From positions 50,086-114,085 of the forward strand of contig CAWAFH010000002.1 of the NCBI GenBank assembly GCA_963781265.1: a stretch of 64,000 nt of DNA, read 5' to 3'. The notes under the pieces were generated by a model that was not told the origin of the DNA, ran no database searches, and was given only the letters and a program-made list of their open reading frames with translations. Origin of the DNA: WHSW01 sp963781265 (GTDB lineage: Bacteria > Actinomycetota > Thermoleophilia > Solirubrobacterales > 70-9). Both the position numbers and the translations under genes were made by a program. Every line of letters starts with the position of its first letter. Position 1 is the first letter of the stretch. Positions 33,809 through 42,055 of the stretch are shown here, piece after piece.

Positions 33809-35262
33809 GCGATCGTCGCCCGGCCGACGACCACGTCGCCGCTCATCAGGCACGCCGTCTGCCCCGGGGCGACGCCGTAGGCGGGCTCGCCCAGGGCGAG
33901 CTCGAGCTCCTCGTGATCGCCGGGGCCGACGTCGCCGAGCGCGCAGGGGAGCGGGCGCGAGTGGTAGCGGAGGACGACGCGGTCGACCCGGCTCGCCGGC
34001 CGGTGAAGCGTGGCGCCCCGCACGCGGACGCGGTCGCGAGCGAGTTGCTCGCGACCGCCGACCGTGACCGTGTTCGACTCGCCGTCGGTCGCGAGCACGT
34101 AGAGCGCCTCCGAGCCGCCGATCCGCAGCCCGCGCCGCTGTCCGACGGTGAACTCGTGCTGGCCGCGGTGGGTGCCGCGGCGGCGGCCCGTGGTGTCGAC
34201 GATCGGCCCGGGGCGATCCTCCAAGCCGCCGTGGCGCGCGAGGAAGGCGCGCTTGCCCTCGCCGGCGAGAAAGCACAGGTCCTGGCTCTCGGCCTTCGAG
34301 GCGACGGCGAGCCCCGCCTCGGCGGCGAGCTCGCGGACCCGCGGCTTGCCGAGCTCGGCGAGCGGGAAGCGCAGCCGCGCCAGCGACGCCGGGCGCAGCC
34401 CGGAGAGCATGTAGGCCTGGTCCTTGGCGGGGTCGGCCGCCGCGGCGAGCAGGGGGCCGTCGCCGTCGTCGACGATCCGCGCGTAGTGGCCGGTCGCCAG
34501 CGCCGAGCAGCCGAGCCGGTCGGCGAGCGCCAGCATCGCGTCGAGGCGCAGCTCGCCGTTGCAGATCACGCACGGGTTCGGGGTGCGGCCGGCGCGGTAG
34601 CCGTCGACGAAGGCGCCGACGACGCGCTCGCGAAAGACGTCCTCGAGGTCGAGGGTGAAGTGCGGGATGCCGAGCTGATGCGCGACCGAGCGCGCGCCGA
34701 GCACCGCGACGGGCGAGCAGCAGCTGCGGGCCGCGTCGGTGTGGCGGTCCGCCCACAGCTTCAGGGTCACGGCGACCACCTCCACCCCGCGCTCGCGCTC
34801 GCGCAGCGCGGCGACGGCGGAGTCGACCCCGCCGCTGAGCGCGACCAGGACCCGCTCGCCCGCCGCCGGCCGCGGCGCCAGCCCTGCCCCCGAACCGGCG
34901 GCCGCCGCGAACGCACGGTGCAGCGCGTCGGCGGCGAGCTCGACCGCGTGGCGGCCCTGCGGGCCGACCCCGCCCAGCGCCGCCGCGACGTCGTCGGGCC
35001 CGAGGCGGGCGGCGTCGAGCAGCGTCGCGCCGTCGGCGAGCTCGGCCACCGCGGCCCCGGCCGCCCGAGCCGTGGCGCAGCCCTCGGCGTCGAACGTGAC
35101 TCGCGCGACCGCCCCGTCGGCGAGCTCGATCGACACCCGGATCAGGTCGCCGCATGGCGCGCCGCCCGCCGCGCCGTCGAACCCCGCGCCGAGCGGCGCG
35201 CCCCGCCGACTCACGTCGTCGAGGTAAAGCTGCAGCGTCTCGCGGTCGGTCTCGGCGTTCAT
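33805..35262 (-). CDS. mnmA: tRNA 2-thiouridylase MnmA with N-terminal IscU/NifU-like domain
   Basis: A 485-residue fusion. Residues 20 to about 120 resemble the Fe-S scaffold IscU/SufU/NifU-N, with APCGDLIRV (Cys37) and GCATARAAGAAVAELADG (Cys62). The third ligand position expected near 105 reads GRHAVELA and has no cysteine. From about 136 it is MnmA: LSGGVDSAVA (143-148), a CCSP pair (181-182), TPNPCVICNG with the catalytic cysteine (231), GHYARI, KDQAYML, and ESQDLCFL with the second cysteine (330), followed by the beta-barrel. MnmA thiolates U34 of tRNA-Lys/Glu/Gln. The fusion suggests iron-sulfur delivery or sulfur handling in cis. It is upstream of the candidate 6S RNA region. Confidence 0.9.
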   Translation of the reverse strand: MNAETDRETLQLYLDDVSRRGAPLGAGFDGAAGGAPCGDLIRVSIELADGAVARVTFDAEGCATARAAGAAVAELADGATLLDAARLGPDDVAAALGGVGPQGRHAVELAADALHRAFAAAAGSGAGLAPRPAAGERVLVALSGGVDSAVAALRERERGVEVVAVTLKLWADRHTDAARSCCSPVAVLGARSVAHQLGIPHFTLDLEDVFRERVVGAFVDGYRAGRTPNPCVICNGELRLDAMLALADRLGCSALATGHYARIVDDGDGPLLAAAADPAKDQAYMLSGLRPASLARLRFPLAELGKPRVRELAAEAGLAVASKAESQDLCFLAGEGKRAFLARHGGLEDRPGPIVDTTGRRRGTHRGQHEFTVGQRRGLRIGGSEALYVLATDGESNTVTVGGREQLARDRVRVRGATLHRPASRVDRVVLRYHSRPLPCALGDVGPGDHEELELALGEPAYGVAPGQTACLMSGDVVVGRATIA

Positions 35263-35310
35263 CGGCTCGGGCGGCGTCGGCCGCGGTCCAAGCCTAGAGC
35301 GCCCGGAGCG

Positions 35311-35976
35311 CTACTTCGGGTAGTAGGGGAGGTCGCTGGGGCCCTTGTAGAGCGCGTCATCGAGCGCCTGCTCGACGCTGCGCGCACCGCGGAACCCGTA
35401 GCTGACCACGGCGGTCGGCGTGTCCCCTTCGGTGAGCTTCTTCGGGCGGATGACGACGAGAGCCGGGGTGCGGTCGAGGTCGACTCCCCCGGTGATCCGG
35501 GAATAGTCGGCCACGTCGCTGACCTCCGTGACGAAGACGGCGACGTCCTCGTGCGAGCGAACCTGCTCGAGGACCGCCTTCAGCTCGCGGTCGTCGACCC
35601 CGTCCTTGTCGAAGATCAGCAGGGCCACGGCCTTGCCGTCGTCATAGGCGTTGACCACGCCGGCCGGCAGGCCGGGGCCGGCCTTGAAGTCGCTCTGGGC
35701 GCCGGCGGCGGCCACCTCGGGCGCCGCGGGGTCGGCGGCCGCGGGATCGGCGGGCGCCGGCGTTGCCGAGGCGGCGCTTGCGCTCCCGGCGGCGGCGTCG
35801 GACGCGGGGGTGCCGGCGGCGACCGCCTGCGACGCGGCTGCGTCGGGGGCCGGGGTCTCCTCGCTGGAGCCGCCCATCCGCATCAGCAGCATCAGGCCGA
35901 CGGCCAGCGCGAGCACACCCACGAGGCCCGCCTGGACGAGCGGGTTCTCGTTCAGCGCCTTTCTCATCGGCGCCAC
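35311..35976 (-). CDS. hypothetical membrane-anchored protein with thioredoxin-fold-like domain
   Basis: A 221-residue protein. A transmembrane helix at about 12-32 (LVQAGLVGVLALAVGLMLLM) anchors it; residues 35-90 are Ala/Pro-rich; the domain from about 110 to 215 has alternating strands and helices (KAVALLIFDKDGVDDRELKAVLEQV, DVAVFVTEVSDVADYS, VDLDRTPALVVIRP). The TPALVVI strand is like the cis-Pro region of thioredoxins, but no CxxC pair exists. It sits 48 bases from mnmA and downstream of the 6S-like region. Function is unknown; a pilus or redox role cannot be shown. Confidence 0.65.
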   Translation of the reverse strand: MAPMRKALNENPLVQAGLVGVLALAVGLMLLMRMGGSSEETPAPDAAASQAVAAGTPASDAAAGSASAASATPAPADPAAADPAAPEVAAAGAQSDFKAGPGLPAGVVNAYDDGKAVALLIFDKDGVDDRELKAVLEQVRSHEDVAVFVTEVSDVADYSRITGGVDLDRTPALVVIRPKKLTEGDTPTAVVSYGFRGARSVEQALDDALYKGPSDLPYYPK

Positions 35977-35997
35977 CCCGCCGCGGCCATGAAAAGA

Positions 35998-36240
35998 GGC
36001 CCCAGCTTGCCGTTACCGCTCTGCCTGCGAACCTGAGTGAACAGGTGGGTGCCTGCCGGCGCTACGACCAGCGCGCTACCGGACGATGGCTCCCAAGGCA
36101 ATTGTGTTGGTTCACAAAATGAACGGCTGGCGAACAAGCTCGAGCCTTCCACGAGACTAGCAACGACTACTGGACGTCCCTTTAGTCGGCCGCGAAGCGC
36201 CCGGGCTTGAGCCCTGAGCGCCAAGCGGCCCGCTTGCAGG
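35998..36240 (-). ncRNA. ssrS: candidate 6S RNA (ssrS-like)
   Basis: The 376-base gap between the aminotransferase start and the membrane protein has no credible ORF but contains structured sequence on the minus strand. The stretch GCAAGCGGGCC (36227-36237) is the same as in the 5' part of E. coli 6S RNA. Near the other end a hairpin of the ACCTG/CAGGT type lies in a CACCCACCTG context, followed by a GC-rich stretch and TTTT near 35990. Position supports it: between mnmA and aspS-hisS, as in Bacillus, where 6S-1 (bsrA) is next to aspS. The length (over 230 bases) is above the usual 180-200 and I could not fold it fully. Confidence 0.4.
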
Positions 36241-36352
36241 GCGCGTTGCCGCTCGCCGGGCGGGGTCAGCCCGGCCCCGTGGTACCGAAGTGCGCAGGCG
36301 TCGGAGATCTGGCGGTTGGTGACTCCATGCATTACGTTCGGTCCACAGGAGC

Positions 36353-37738
36353 ATGGAGGCCGATCTCTCAAACATCGACCGGGATCGGGTCGAGGCACTC
36401 GAGGAAGCCGAGAACGCCCGCTTTGTCGCTGAGCGACCCCGTTCGCTCGCGCTGTCGGAGCGGGGCCGGGGGTCGATGCCGCGGGGCGTGCCGATGTCGT
36501 GGATGGACGATCTCTACGAGCACCCGCCGGTATGGGTCACGGAGGGCCAGGGCGCCTACTTCACCGACGTCGACGGGCACCGCTACCTCGATATGTACAT
36601 CGCCGACGCGAGCGGCTTCTGCGGCCACGCGCCGCCGCCGGTCGTCCAGGCCGTCTCGCAGCGCATGGAGCGCGGCAACCAGTTCCTGTTGCCGAGCGAG
36701 GATGCGATCGCGGTCGCCGAGCACCTCGCCGCCCGTTACGGGATGCCGAAGTGGCAGTTCACGTCGTCGGCGACGCAGGCGAACGTCGAGGTGATTCGCC
36801 TGGCGCGCGAGATGACGGGCCGCGAGACCGTCCTGGTCTTCGACGGCAAGTACCACGGCGAGCTCGATGCCACGCTCGTGATCCTCGAGGACGGCCGGGT
36901 CGTTCCCGAGTCACGCGGCCTTCCCGGCTGGGCCAGCGGCCAGACACGGGTGATCCCGTTCAACGACGTCGAGGCTCTGGGCGCGGCGCTGGAGCCGGGC
37001 GATGTCGCCGCCGTCCTCGCCGAGCCCGCGATGACCAACGCCGGATTCCTGCTTCCGCGCGACGGCTTCCACGACGCGCTTCGCCGGCTGACCCGGGACT
37101 CGGGGACGCTCCTGGCGCTCGACGAGACCCATTCGCTGATCACCTCCTTCGGCGGCCTGTGCGGCCTCTGGGACCTCGAGCCGGATTTCCTCACGGTCGG
37201 GAAGTCGATCGCGGCCGGCGTCCCGCTCGCCGCGTATGGGATGAGCGACGAGATCGGCGCGCTGATCGCCCCGCCGGCGCAGGACCGGGTCGTGTCGGGC
37301 GCCTTCGTCGACGAGGTCGCGACCGGTGGGACGCTGTTCGGCAATGCGCTCGCGATGGCCGCGGGGCGCGCCGCGCTGACCGAGGTGCTGACCACGCAGG
37401 CGTTCGATCGCACCGCGGCCCTGGGCGAGCGGATGGCGGCCGGGCTGCGGCGGACGATCGAGAGCGAGGGCCTGGGCTGGAGCGTCGTCCAGCTCGGTGG
37501 TCACGCGTTCTACTTCTTCTGCGCCGAGCCGCCTGCCGACGCGGCGGGCTCACGCGCGGCCGACGATCCTGACCTCCGCGCCCTGATTCGCGTCTTCATG
37601 GCCAACCGCGGTGTGTGGGAGTCGGGCTGGTGGCTGGGGCCGAGCGTCTCGGTCGCCCACACCGATGCCGAGGTTGATCGCTACGTGGCCGTGTTTGCCG
37701 AGTTCATCGATTCGGTGAGCGAACGGGCTGATCGCTGA
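36353..37738 (+). CDS. class III aminotransferase (glutamate-1-semialdehyde-aminomutase-like)
   Basis: The 461-residue PLP enzyme shows AQGAYFTDVDGHRYLDMYI-like N-terminal strand GQGAYFTDVDGHRYLDMYIAD, a phosphate-binding region TSSATQANVEVIRLAREMTGR, FDGKYHGE, LALDETHSL, and the PLP lysine in LTVGKSIAAGVPLAAYG. It is similar in layout to GSA aminotransferases and to omega-aminotransferases, but the flanking genes do not include heme biosynthesis, so the substrate is open. ATG 36353 is chosen since the family begins in this region. An inverted repeat after the stop may terminate it. Converges on aspS. Confidence 0.85.
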   Translation: MEADLSNIDRDRVEALEEAENARFVAERPRSLALSERGRGSMPRGVPMSWMDDLYEHPPVWVTEGQGAYFTDVDGHRYLDMYIADASGFCGHAPPPVVQAVSQRMERGNQFLLPSEDAIAVAEHLAARYGMPKWQFTSSATQANVEVIRLAREMTGRETVLVFDGKYHGELDATLVILEDGRVVPESRGLPGWASGQTRVIPFNDVEALGAALEPGDVAAVLAEPAMTNAGFLLPRDGFHDALRRLTRDSGTLLALDETHSLITSFGGLCGLWDLEPDFLTVGKSIAAGVPLAAYGMSDEIGALIAPPAQDRVVSGAFVDEVATGGTLFGNALAMAAGRAALTEVLTTQAFDRTAALGERMAAGLRRTIESEGLGWSVVQLGGHAFYFFCAEPPADAAGSRAADDPDLRALIRVFMANRGVWESGWWLGPSVSVAHTDAEVDRYVAVFAEFIDSVSERADR

Positions 37739-37766
37739 CCGAGCGTCCCCGGGGGCGGTCGCTCGG
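37739..37766. terminator. bidirectional hairpin between aminotransferase and aspS
   Basis: The inverted repeat CCGAGCG...CGCTCGG with an inner TCCCC/GGGGG lies between two converging stops. It lacks a clear U-run, but its position and strength fit a shared terminator. Confidence 0.55.
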
Positions 37767-37772
37767 GCAGCC

Positions 37773-39569
37773 CTAGCCGGCGCGCTTGGCGCGCAGCGCG
37801 AGCCCGAGGTCGCGCAGCTGCACCTCGTCGACGGGCGCCGGCGCGCCGGTCAGCGGATCGGCGCCGGAGGCGGCCTTCGGGAACGCGATCACGTCACGAA
37901 TCGAGTCCGCGTGCTCGAGCCGCTGGACCATCCGGTCGAGCCCGTACGCGATGCCGCCGTGTGGAGGCGCGCCGTAGCGAAGCGCCTCGAGCAGGAAGCC
38001 GAAACGATCGTTCGCCTCCTCGGCCGAGATCCCGATCGCCTCCAGGACCTGCCGCTGGAGCTCGGGGTCGGAGATTCTGATCGAGCCGCCGCCGAGCTCC
38101 TGGCCGTTCCAGACGACGTCGTAGGCGAGCGCCCTGGCGGCGCCGGGGTCGGCGGGGTCGAAGCCACCGTCCGGGGCCGTGAACGGGTGGTGGAGCGGAT
38201 CCCAGCGCTGCTCGGCCTCGTTGAAGCCGAACATCGGCCACTCGGTCACCCAGCAGAACTCCTCGGCCTCCGGGTCGATCAGCTCGAAGCGCTCGGCGAG
38301 GTCGAGGCGCAGCTGGGCGAGCACCGAGTTGGCGACCGCCGGCCGGTCGGCGACGACGAGCAGCAGATCGCCCTCCTCGGCCTCGAGCCGCTCGTTGAGC
38401 GCCGCGAGCTCGGTATCGGAGAGGAACTTCGCGGTCGGCGAGCGCCACCCATCCCCCTCGCGAAACGCCCAGACGAGTCCCTTGGCGCCGAGCTCCTGCG
38501 CGCGGCCGATGAAGCCGTCGAGCGCTGAGCGGGGCACGTCGCGCGCGCCGGCATTGAGGCCCTTGACGATCCCGCCGCCCTCGATCACGCCGCGAAAGAC
38601 CTTGAACTCGGTCTCGGCGAGGACGTCGGTGAGGTCGGTCAGCTCGAGCCCGAAGCGCAGGTCGGGTCGATCCGTGCCGTAGCGGTCGATCGCCTCCGCG
38701 TAGGTGACCCGGCGCATCGGCAGCTCGAGCCGCGGGCCGTCGACGCGCTCGAACACGGCGGCCAGGAGGCGCTCGTTGAGATCGAGCACGTCCTCGACCT
38801 CGACGAACGACATCTCGATGTCGAGCTGGGTGAAGTCGGGCTGGCGGTCGGCGCGCTGGTCCTCGTCGCGAAAGCAGCGGACGATCTGGAAGTAGCGCTC
38901 GAAGCCCGAGACCATCAGCAGCTGCTTGAAGAGCTGGGGCGACTGCGGCAGCGCGTAGAAGGAGCCGGGCTCGCGCCGCGACGGAACGAGGAAGTCGCGG
39001 GCGCCCTCCGGGGTCGAGCGCGACAGCATCGGCGTCTCGATGTCGAGGAACCCCTCGCCGCCGAGGAACTCGCGGATCGCGGCGGTGACCTGATGGCGGC
39101 GGATGATCGACCGCGCCACGCGCTCGCGGCGCAGGTCGAGATAACGGTGGCGCAGGCGCGCCTCCTCCCCGACCTCCCCTGAGAAGCCCTCGATCTCGAA
39201 CGGCGGCGTCTGCGAGTCGGCGATCAGCCGCGCCTCTCCCACCCGCAGCTCGAACTCGCCGGTCGGCAGGTCCGGGTTGACCGTCTCGTCGGAGCGGCGG
39301 ACGACCTCGCCGCCGACCGAGAGCACGTCCTCGGCGCGCAGCCGGTGCGAGAGCTCGAACGCCTCGCCGGACTCGTCGGGGTGGAAGACGAGCTGGACGA
39401 TTCCGGTGCGGTCGCGCAGGTCGATGAACACGAGCCCGCCGTGGTCGCGACGACGGTGGACCCAGCCGGCGAGCCGCGCCCGCGAGCCGACCCGGTCGTC
39501 GAGCACCCGGCCGCACCACGTGTCGCGGTAGCCGTTCGCGCGCAGGGCCGGGAAATCGGAGGCGGTCAC
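37773..39569 (-). CDS. aspS: aspartate-tRNA ligase (probably non-discriminating)
   Basis: A 598-residue bacterial-type AspRS. The anticodon-binding OB fold includes GWVHRRRDHGGLVFIDLRD; class II motif 1 EGFLDIETPMLSRSTPEGARDFLVP, motif 2 FRDEDQRADRQPDFTQLDIEMSF, the GAD insert (about 300-410), and motif 3 GIAYGLDRMVQRLEH. The histidine in RRRDHGG is typical of non-discriminating AspRS, which also form Asp-tRNA-Asn for amidation by GatCAB; discriminating bacterial enzymes often have Leu there. This reading of specificity is an inference. The start is GTG and the end of hisS overlaps it by four bases. Confidence 0.95.
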   Translation of the reverse strand: MTASDFPALRANGYRDTWCGRVLDDRVGSRARLAGWVHRRRDHGGLVFIDLRDRTGIVQLVFHPDESGEAFELSHRLRAEDVLSVGGEVVRRSDETVNPDLPTGEFELRVGEARLIADSQTPPFEIEGFSGEVGEEARLRHRYLDLRRERVARSIIRRHQVTAAIREFLGGEGFLDIETPMLSRSTPEGARDFLVPSRREPGSFYALPQSPQLFKQLLMVSGFERYFQIVRCFRDEDQRADRQPDFTQLDIEMSFVEVEDVLDLNERLLAAVFERVDGPRLELPMRRVTYAEAIDRYGTDRPDLRFGLELTDLTDVLAETEFKVFRGVIEGGGIVKGLNAGARDVPRSALDGFIGRAQELGAKGLVWAFREGDGWRSPTAKFLSDTELAALNERLEAEEGDLLLVVADRPAVANSVLAQLRLDLAERFELIDPEAEEFCWVTEWPMFGFNEAEQRWDPLHHPFTAPDGGFDPADPGAARALAYDVVWNGQELGGGSIRISDPELQRQVLEAIGISAEEANDRFGFLLEALRYGAPPHGGIAYGLDRMVQRLEHADSIRDVIAFPKAASGADPLTGAPAPVDEVQLRDLGLALRAKRAG

Positions 39570-40801
39570 GTCGAGAGCACCTCCAGCGCCTTCGAGAGAT
39601 CGAGCGGCGCCTGCTCACCGCTTGCCATGTCACGGACCTCGGCCGCACCGGCCTCGTCGAGGATCACCGCTCGGCGAGCGCCGAGGCGGTCGGCGTGCTT
39701 CATCTGGCCCTTGAGCGAGCGCCCGGCGAGGTCGAGCTCGGCGCGCAGCCCCGCGCCGCGCAGCTCGCGCACGAGCGCGAAGGCGCGACCGCTCTGCTCC
39801 GCGGGGCCGGCGACGAAGACGTCGGCGGCCGGCTCGATCGCGGGCGCGTCGATGGCGAGCAGGATCCGCTCGACCCCCGCCGCCCAGCCGCAACCCGCGG
39901 TCGCTGGGCCGCCGAGGGCCTCGACCAGCAGGTCGTAGCGCCCGCCGCCGCCGATCGTCCGCGCCTGGGCGTCGAGCGCCTCGGACTCGAACTCGAACAC
40001 GGTCCGCGTGTAGTAGTCGAGCCCGCGCACGAGCGTCCCGTCGAGCTCGTAGTCGATCCCCGACTGGTCGAGCAGGATGCGGACCTCGGCGAAGTGCTCG
40101 GCGTCGTCCTGATCGAGCCGATCGACCATCAGCGGCGCCTCGGCCATCACCGCCTTCGTCCCCTCGTCCTTGGAGTCGAAGGCGCGCAGCGGGTTCTCGT
40201 CGAGGCGCTCGCGCACGTCGGCGGCGAGGTCGGACTCCCTCGATCGCAGGTAGGCGGTCAGCTCCTCGCGATAGGCGGCGCGCGACGCCGGGGTGCCGAG
40301 GCTCGAGAGCCGCAGTTTCACGCCGGGGACCTCGAGCCCGCGCAGGAGCTCGTCGAGCAGCAGGATGAGCTCGGCGTCGGCGAGCGGCGACTCGGCGCCG
40401 ATCACCTCGGCGTCGATCTGGTTGAACTGGCGAAAGCGGCCGGCCTGGGGGCGCTCGTGGCGAAAGTACGAGCCCCACGACCACAGCTTCACCGGCTGCG
40501 GCAGCCGGTGCATCCCGTGCTCGATGTAGGCGCGACAGACCGCGGCGGTCTGCTCCGGGCGCAGGGTGAGGCTGCGGTCGCCCTGATCGGTGAACGTGAA
40601 CATCTCCTTGTGGACGATGTCGGTCCCCTCGCCCACGCCGCGGGCGAACAGCTCGGTGTCCTCGAACGCCGGGGTCTCGATCTCCCCGTAGCCGGCCCGG
40701 GCGAACAGCTCGGCCGCCGCGGCCTCGATCCCGGCACGACGCTCGGCCTCGGCGGGCAGGACGTCGAAGGTGCCCCTGGGGGCCTGAAAGCGCGCGGGCA
40801 T
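39566..40801 (-). CDS. hisS: histidine-tRNA ligase
   Basis: A 411-residue class IIa synthetase. Motif 1 region PRGTFDVLP and YGEIETPAFEDTELFARGVG; TLRPEQTAAVCRAYIEH; motif 2 FRHERPQAGRFRQFNQIDAE; HisA motif LVRGLDYYTRTVFEFE; motif 3 GGGGRYDLLVEALGG and CGWAAGVERILLA. The C-terminal anticodon-binding domain has VFVAGPAEQSGRAF. It charges tRNA-His. Start ATG; it overlaps aspS by four bases (ATGA), so hisS-aspS is a coupled pair as in Bacillus. The region from 40802 to 40863 upstream is a GC-rich low-complexity gap. Confidence 0.96.
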   Translation of the reverse strand: MPARFQAPRGTFDVLPAEAERRAGIEAAAAELFARAGYGEIETPAFEDTELFARGVGEGTDIVHKEMFTFTDQGDRSLTLRPEQTAAVCRAYIEHGMHRLPQPVKLWSWGSYFRHERPQAGRFRQFNQIDAEVIGAESPLADAELILLLDELLRGLEVPGVKLRLSSLGTPASRAAYREELTAYLRSRESDLAADVRERLDENPLRAFDSKDEGTKAVMAEAPLMVDRLDQDDAEHFAEVRILLDQSGIDYELDGTLVRGLDYYTRTVFEFESEALDAQARTIGGGGRYDLLVEALGGPATAGCGWAAGVERILLAIDAPAIEPAADVFVAGPAEQSGRAFALVRELRGAGLRAELDLAGRSLKGQMKHADRLGARRAVILDEAGAAEVRDMASGEQAPLDLSKALEVLST

Positions 40802-40863
40802 TCCTAAGGCGCCTCAACAGCGGCGCGGCGCGGCTTCGCTTCGCTCCGCCTCACCAGCCGAGC

Positions 40864-41502
40864 CTAACGAGCGAGCTCGGCCAGGAACGGGTTGGTCGCG
40901 CGCTCGGCGCCGAGCGTCGTGATCCCCATGTGCCCCGGGTAGACGGCCGTCTCCTCGGGGAAGCCGTCGACCAGGCCGCGGATGCTCTCGAGCAGTGTCG
41001 GCCAGTCGCCGCCGGGCAGGTCGACCCGCCCGACGGAGCCCTGGAAGAGGACGTCGCCGCTGAACAGCGCGCCCTCGTCGCGGATCGCGTAGGTCACGTG
41101 GCCGGGGCTGTGACCCGGCGTGAACACGACCTCGACCGTCATTCCGGCGAGCTCGAGCGTCTCGCCGCCGGCGACGGTCTCGTCGGCCTCGTAGCTCTCG
41201 TACGGCCCGAACCCGGGCCACGGGACGAACGCCATGATGTCGCGGAGCACCGGAACCTCGAGCTCCGGGCAGTACACCGGGGCGCCCGTCGCCCGCGCCA
41301 CCGGCGCGACCGCGCCGATGTGGTCGAAGTGGGTGTGGGTGAGCAGGATCGCGTCGACGCCGATGCCGAGGTCGTCGACGACCGCGAGGATCCGCTCGGC
41401 CTCCTCGCCGGGGTCGACGATGAGGCCGCGGTCCGCGCCATCGCGGCGGATCACGAAGCAGTTCTCGGCCACCTGGCCGACGGTGAGCATGCGGACTTCC
41501 AT
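40864..41502 (-). CDS. MBL-fold hydrolase (glyoxalase II-like)
   Basis: The 212-residue metallo-beta-lactamase-fold protein resembles YcbL/GloB-type enzymes. The metal motif is LTHTHFDHIGA (about 55-65), followed by TPGHSPGHVTYAI (His), FSGDVLFQGSVGRVDLPGG (Asp) and the C-terminal YPGHM (His). These hydrolases are thought to cleave glutathione-like thioesters or related small thioesters. In many actinobacteria and Firmicutes a gene of this type lies directly upstream of hisS-aspS, as here. The gene ends 62 bases before hisS. Confidence 0.88.
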   Translation of the reverse strand: MEVRMLTVGQVAENCFVIRRDGADRGLIVDPGEEAERILAVVDDLGIGVDAILLTHTHFDHIGAVAPVARATGAPVYCPELEVPVLRDIMAFVPWPGFGPYESYEADETVAGGETLELAGMTVEVVFTPGHSPGHVTYAIRDEGALFSGDVLFQGSVGRVDLPGGDWPTLLESIRGLVDGFPEETAVYPGHMGITTLGAERATNPFLAELAR

Positions 41503-41527
41503 GCCGCGAGATTAGCGCCGAGGCGGC

Positions 41528-41923
41528 TCAGCCCTGCTGTTTCTTCTGCGCTCGCGCGGCCTGGAGCTGCCGCAGCCGCCGGCGGTACATGAACTGATCG
41601 ATGTAGTAGCCCATCGGCACGTACAGAGCGAGCATCACGACCGACAGCACGAGCGCCGGGCCGACCTCGCGCTTGAACACCAGCCAGAACAGCAAGAAGA
41701 AGATCGCGGCGCCGAACAGGCCGCGCTTGAACGCGCCCGACCAGGTCGGGGCGATGTCACGGCGGTCGGCCGGCCGGGCCTTGGCACCCGGCTTGCGCTT
41801 GTTGCGCGCCCGCGCCTTCGCCTCCTCGCGCGTCCGCGGGCGACCGCGGACGGGGCGGGTGTCGATGCGGCCGGTCTGGGTGCCGCGGTGCTTCTTGCGG
41901 CGGCGCTTCCTCGTCTGAGCCAT
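41528..41923 (-). CDS. hypothetical small basic membrane protein
   Basis: The 131-residue protein has a strongly basic N-terminal tail (QTRKRRRKKHRGTQTGR and KARARNKRKPGAK, RGRPRTREEAKARA) and two transmembrane segments at about 68-85 and 92-112 (GAAIFFLLFWLVFKREVGPALVLSVVMLALYVPMG), and ends with a YIDQFMYRRRLRQL patch. It is conserved by general pattern in actinobacteria; no function is known. It lies 25 bases upstream of the MBL gene on the same strand and may be cotranscribed with it and hisS-aspS. Confidence 0.75.
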   Translation of the reverse strand: MAQTRKRRRKKHRGTQTGRIDTRPVRGRPRTREEAKARARNKRKPGAKARPADRRDIAPTWSGAFKRGLFGAAIFFLLFWLVFKREVGPALVLSVVMLALYVPMGYYIDQFMYRRRLRQLQAARAQKKQQG

Positions 41924-42055
41924 CGGCGGGCAATCTAGTGGGCCTCGCGCCTCGTTGCACGGGCGCCTTCAGGGGTCATAACCCCGCCGCGGGCGCAGGA
42001 CGGCCGGCGCGGCGCCCGAAGCCGGTGGTTTCGCCAACTGACAAGGGAGGGCTGG

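Noticed and set aside
33682..36036. 784-codon plus-strand open frame
   Set aside because: It is antisense to mnmA and the membrane-anchored protein; no motif.
35980..36300. tmRNA or RNase P RNA in the gap before the aminotransferase
   Set aside because: The tmRNA ends and the RNase P GAGGAAAGUCC motif are absent; a 6S-like element is a better fit.
41924..42055. cyclic di-AMP (ydaO) riboswitch ahead of the LysM/VanY gene
   Set aside because: The gap is only 132 bases and the conserved pseudoknot sequences are not found.
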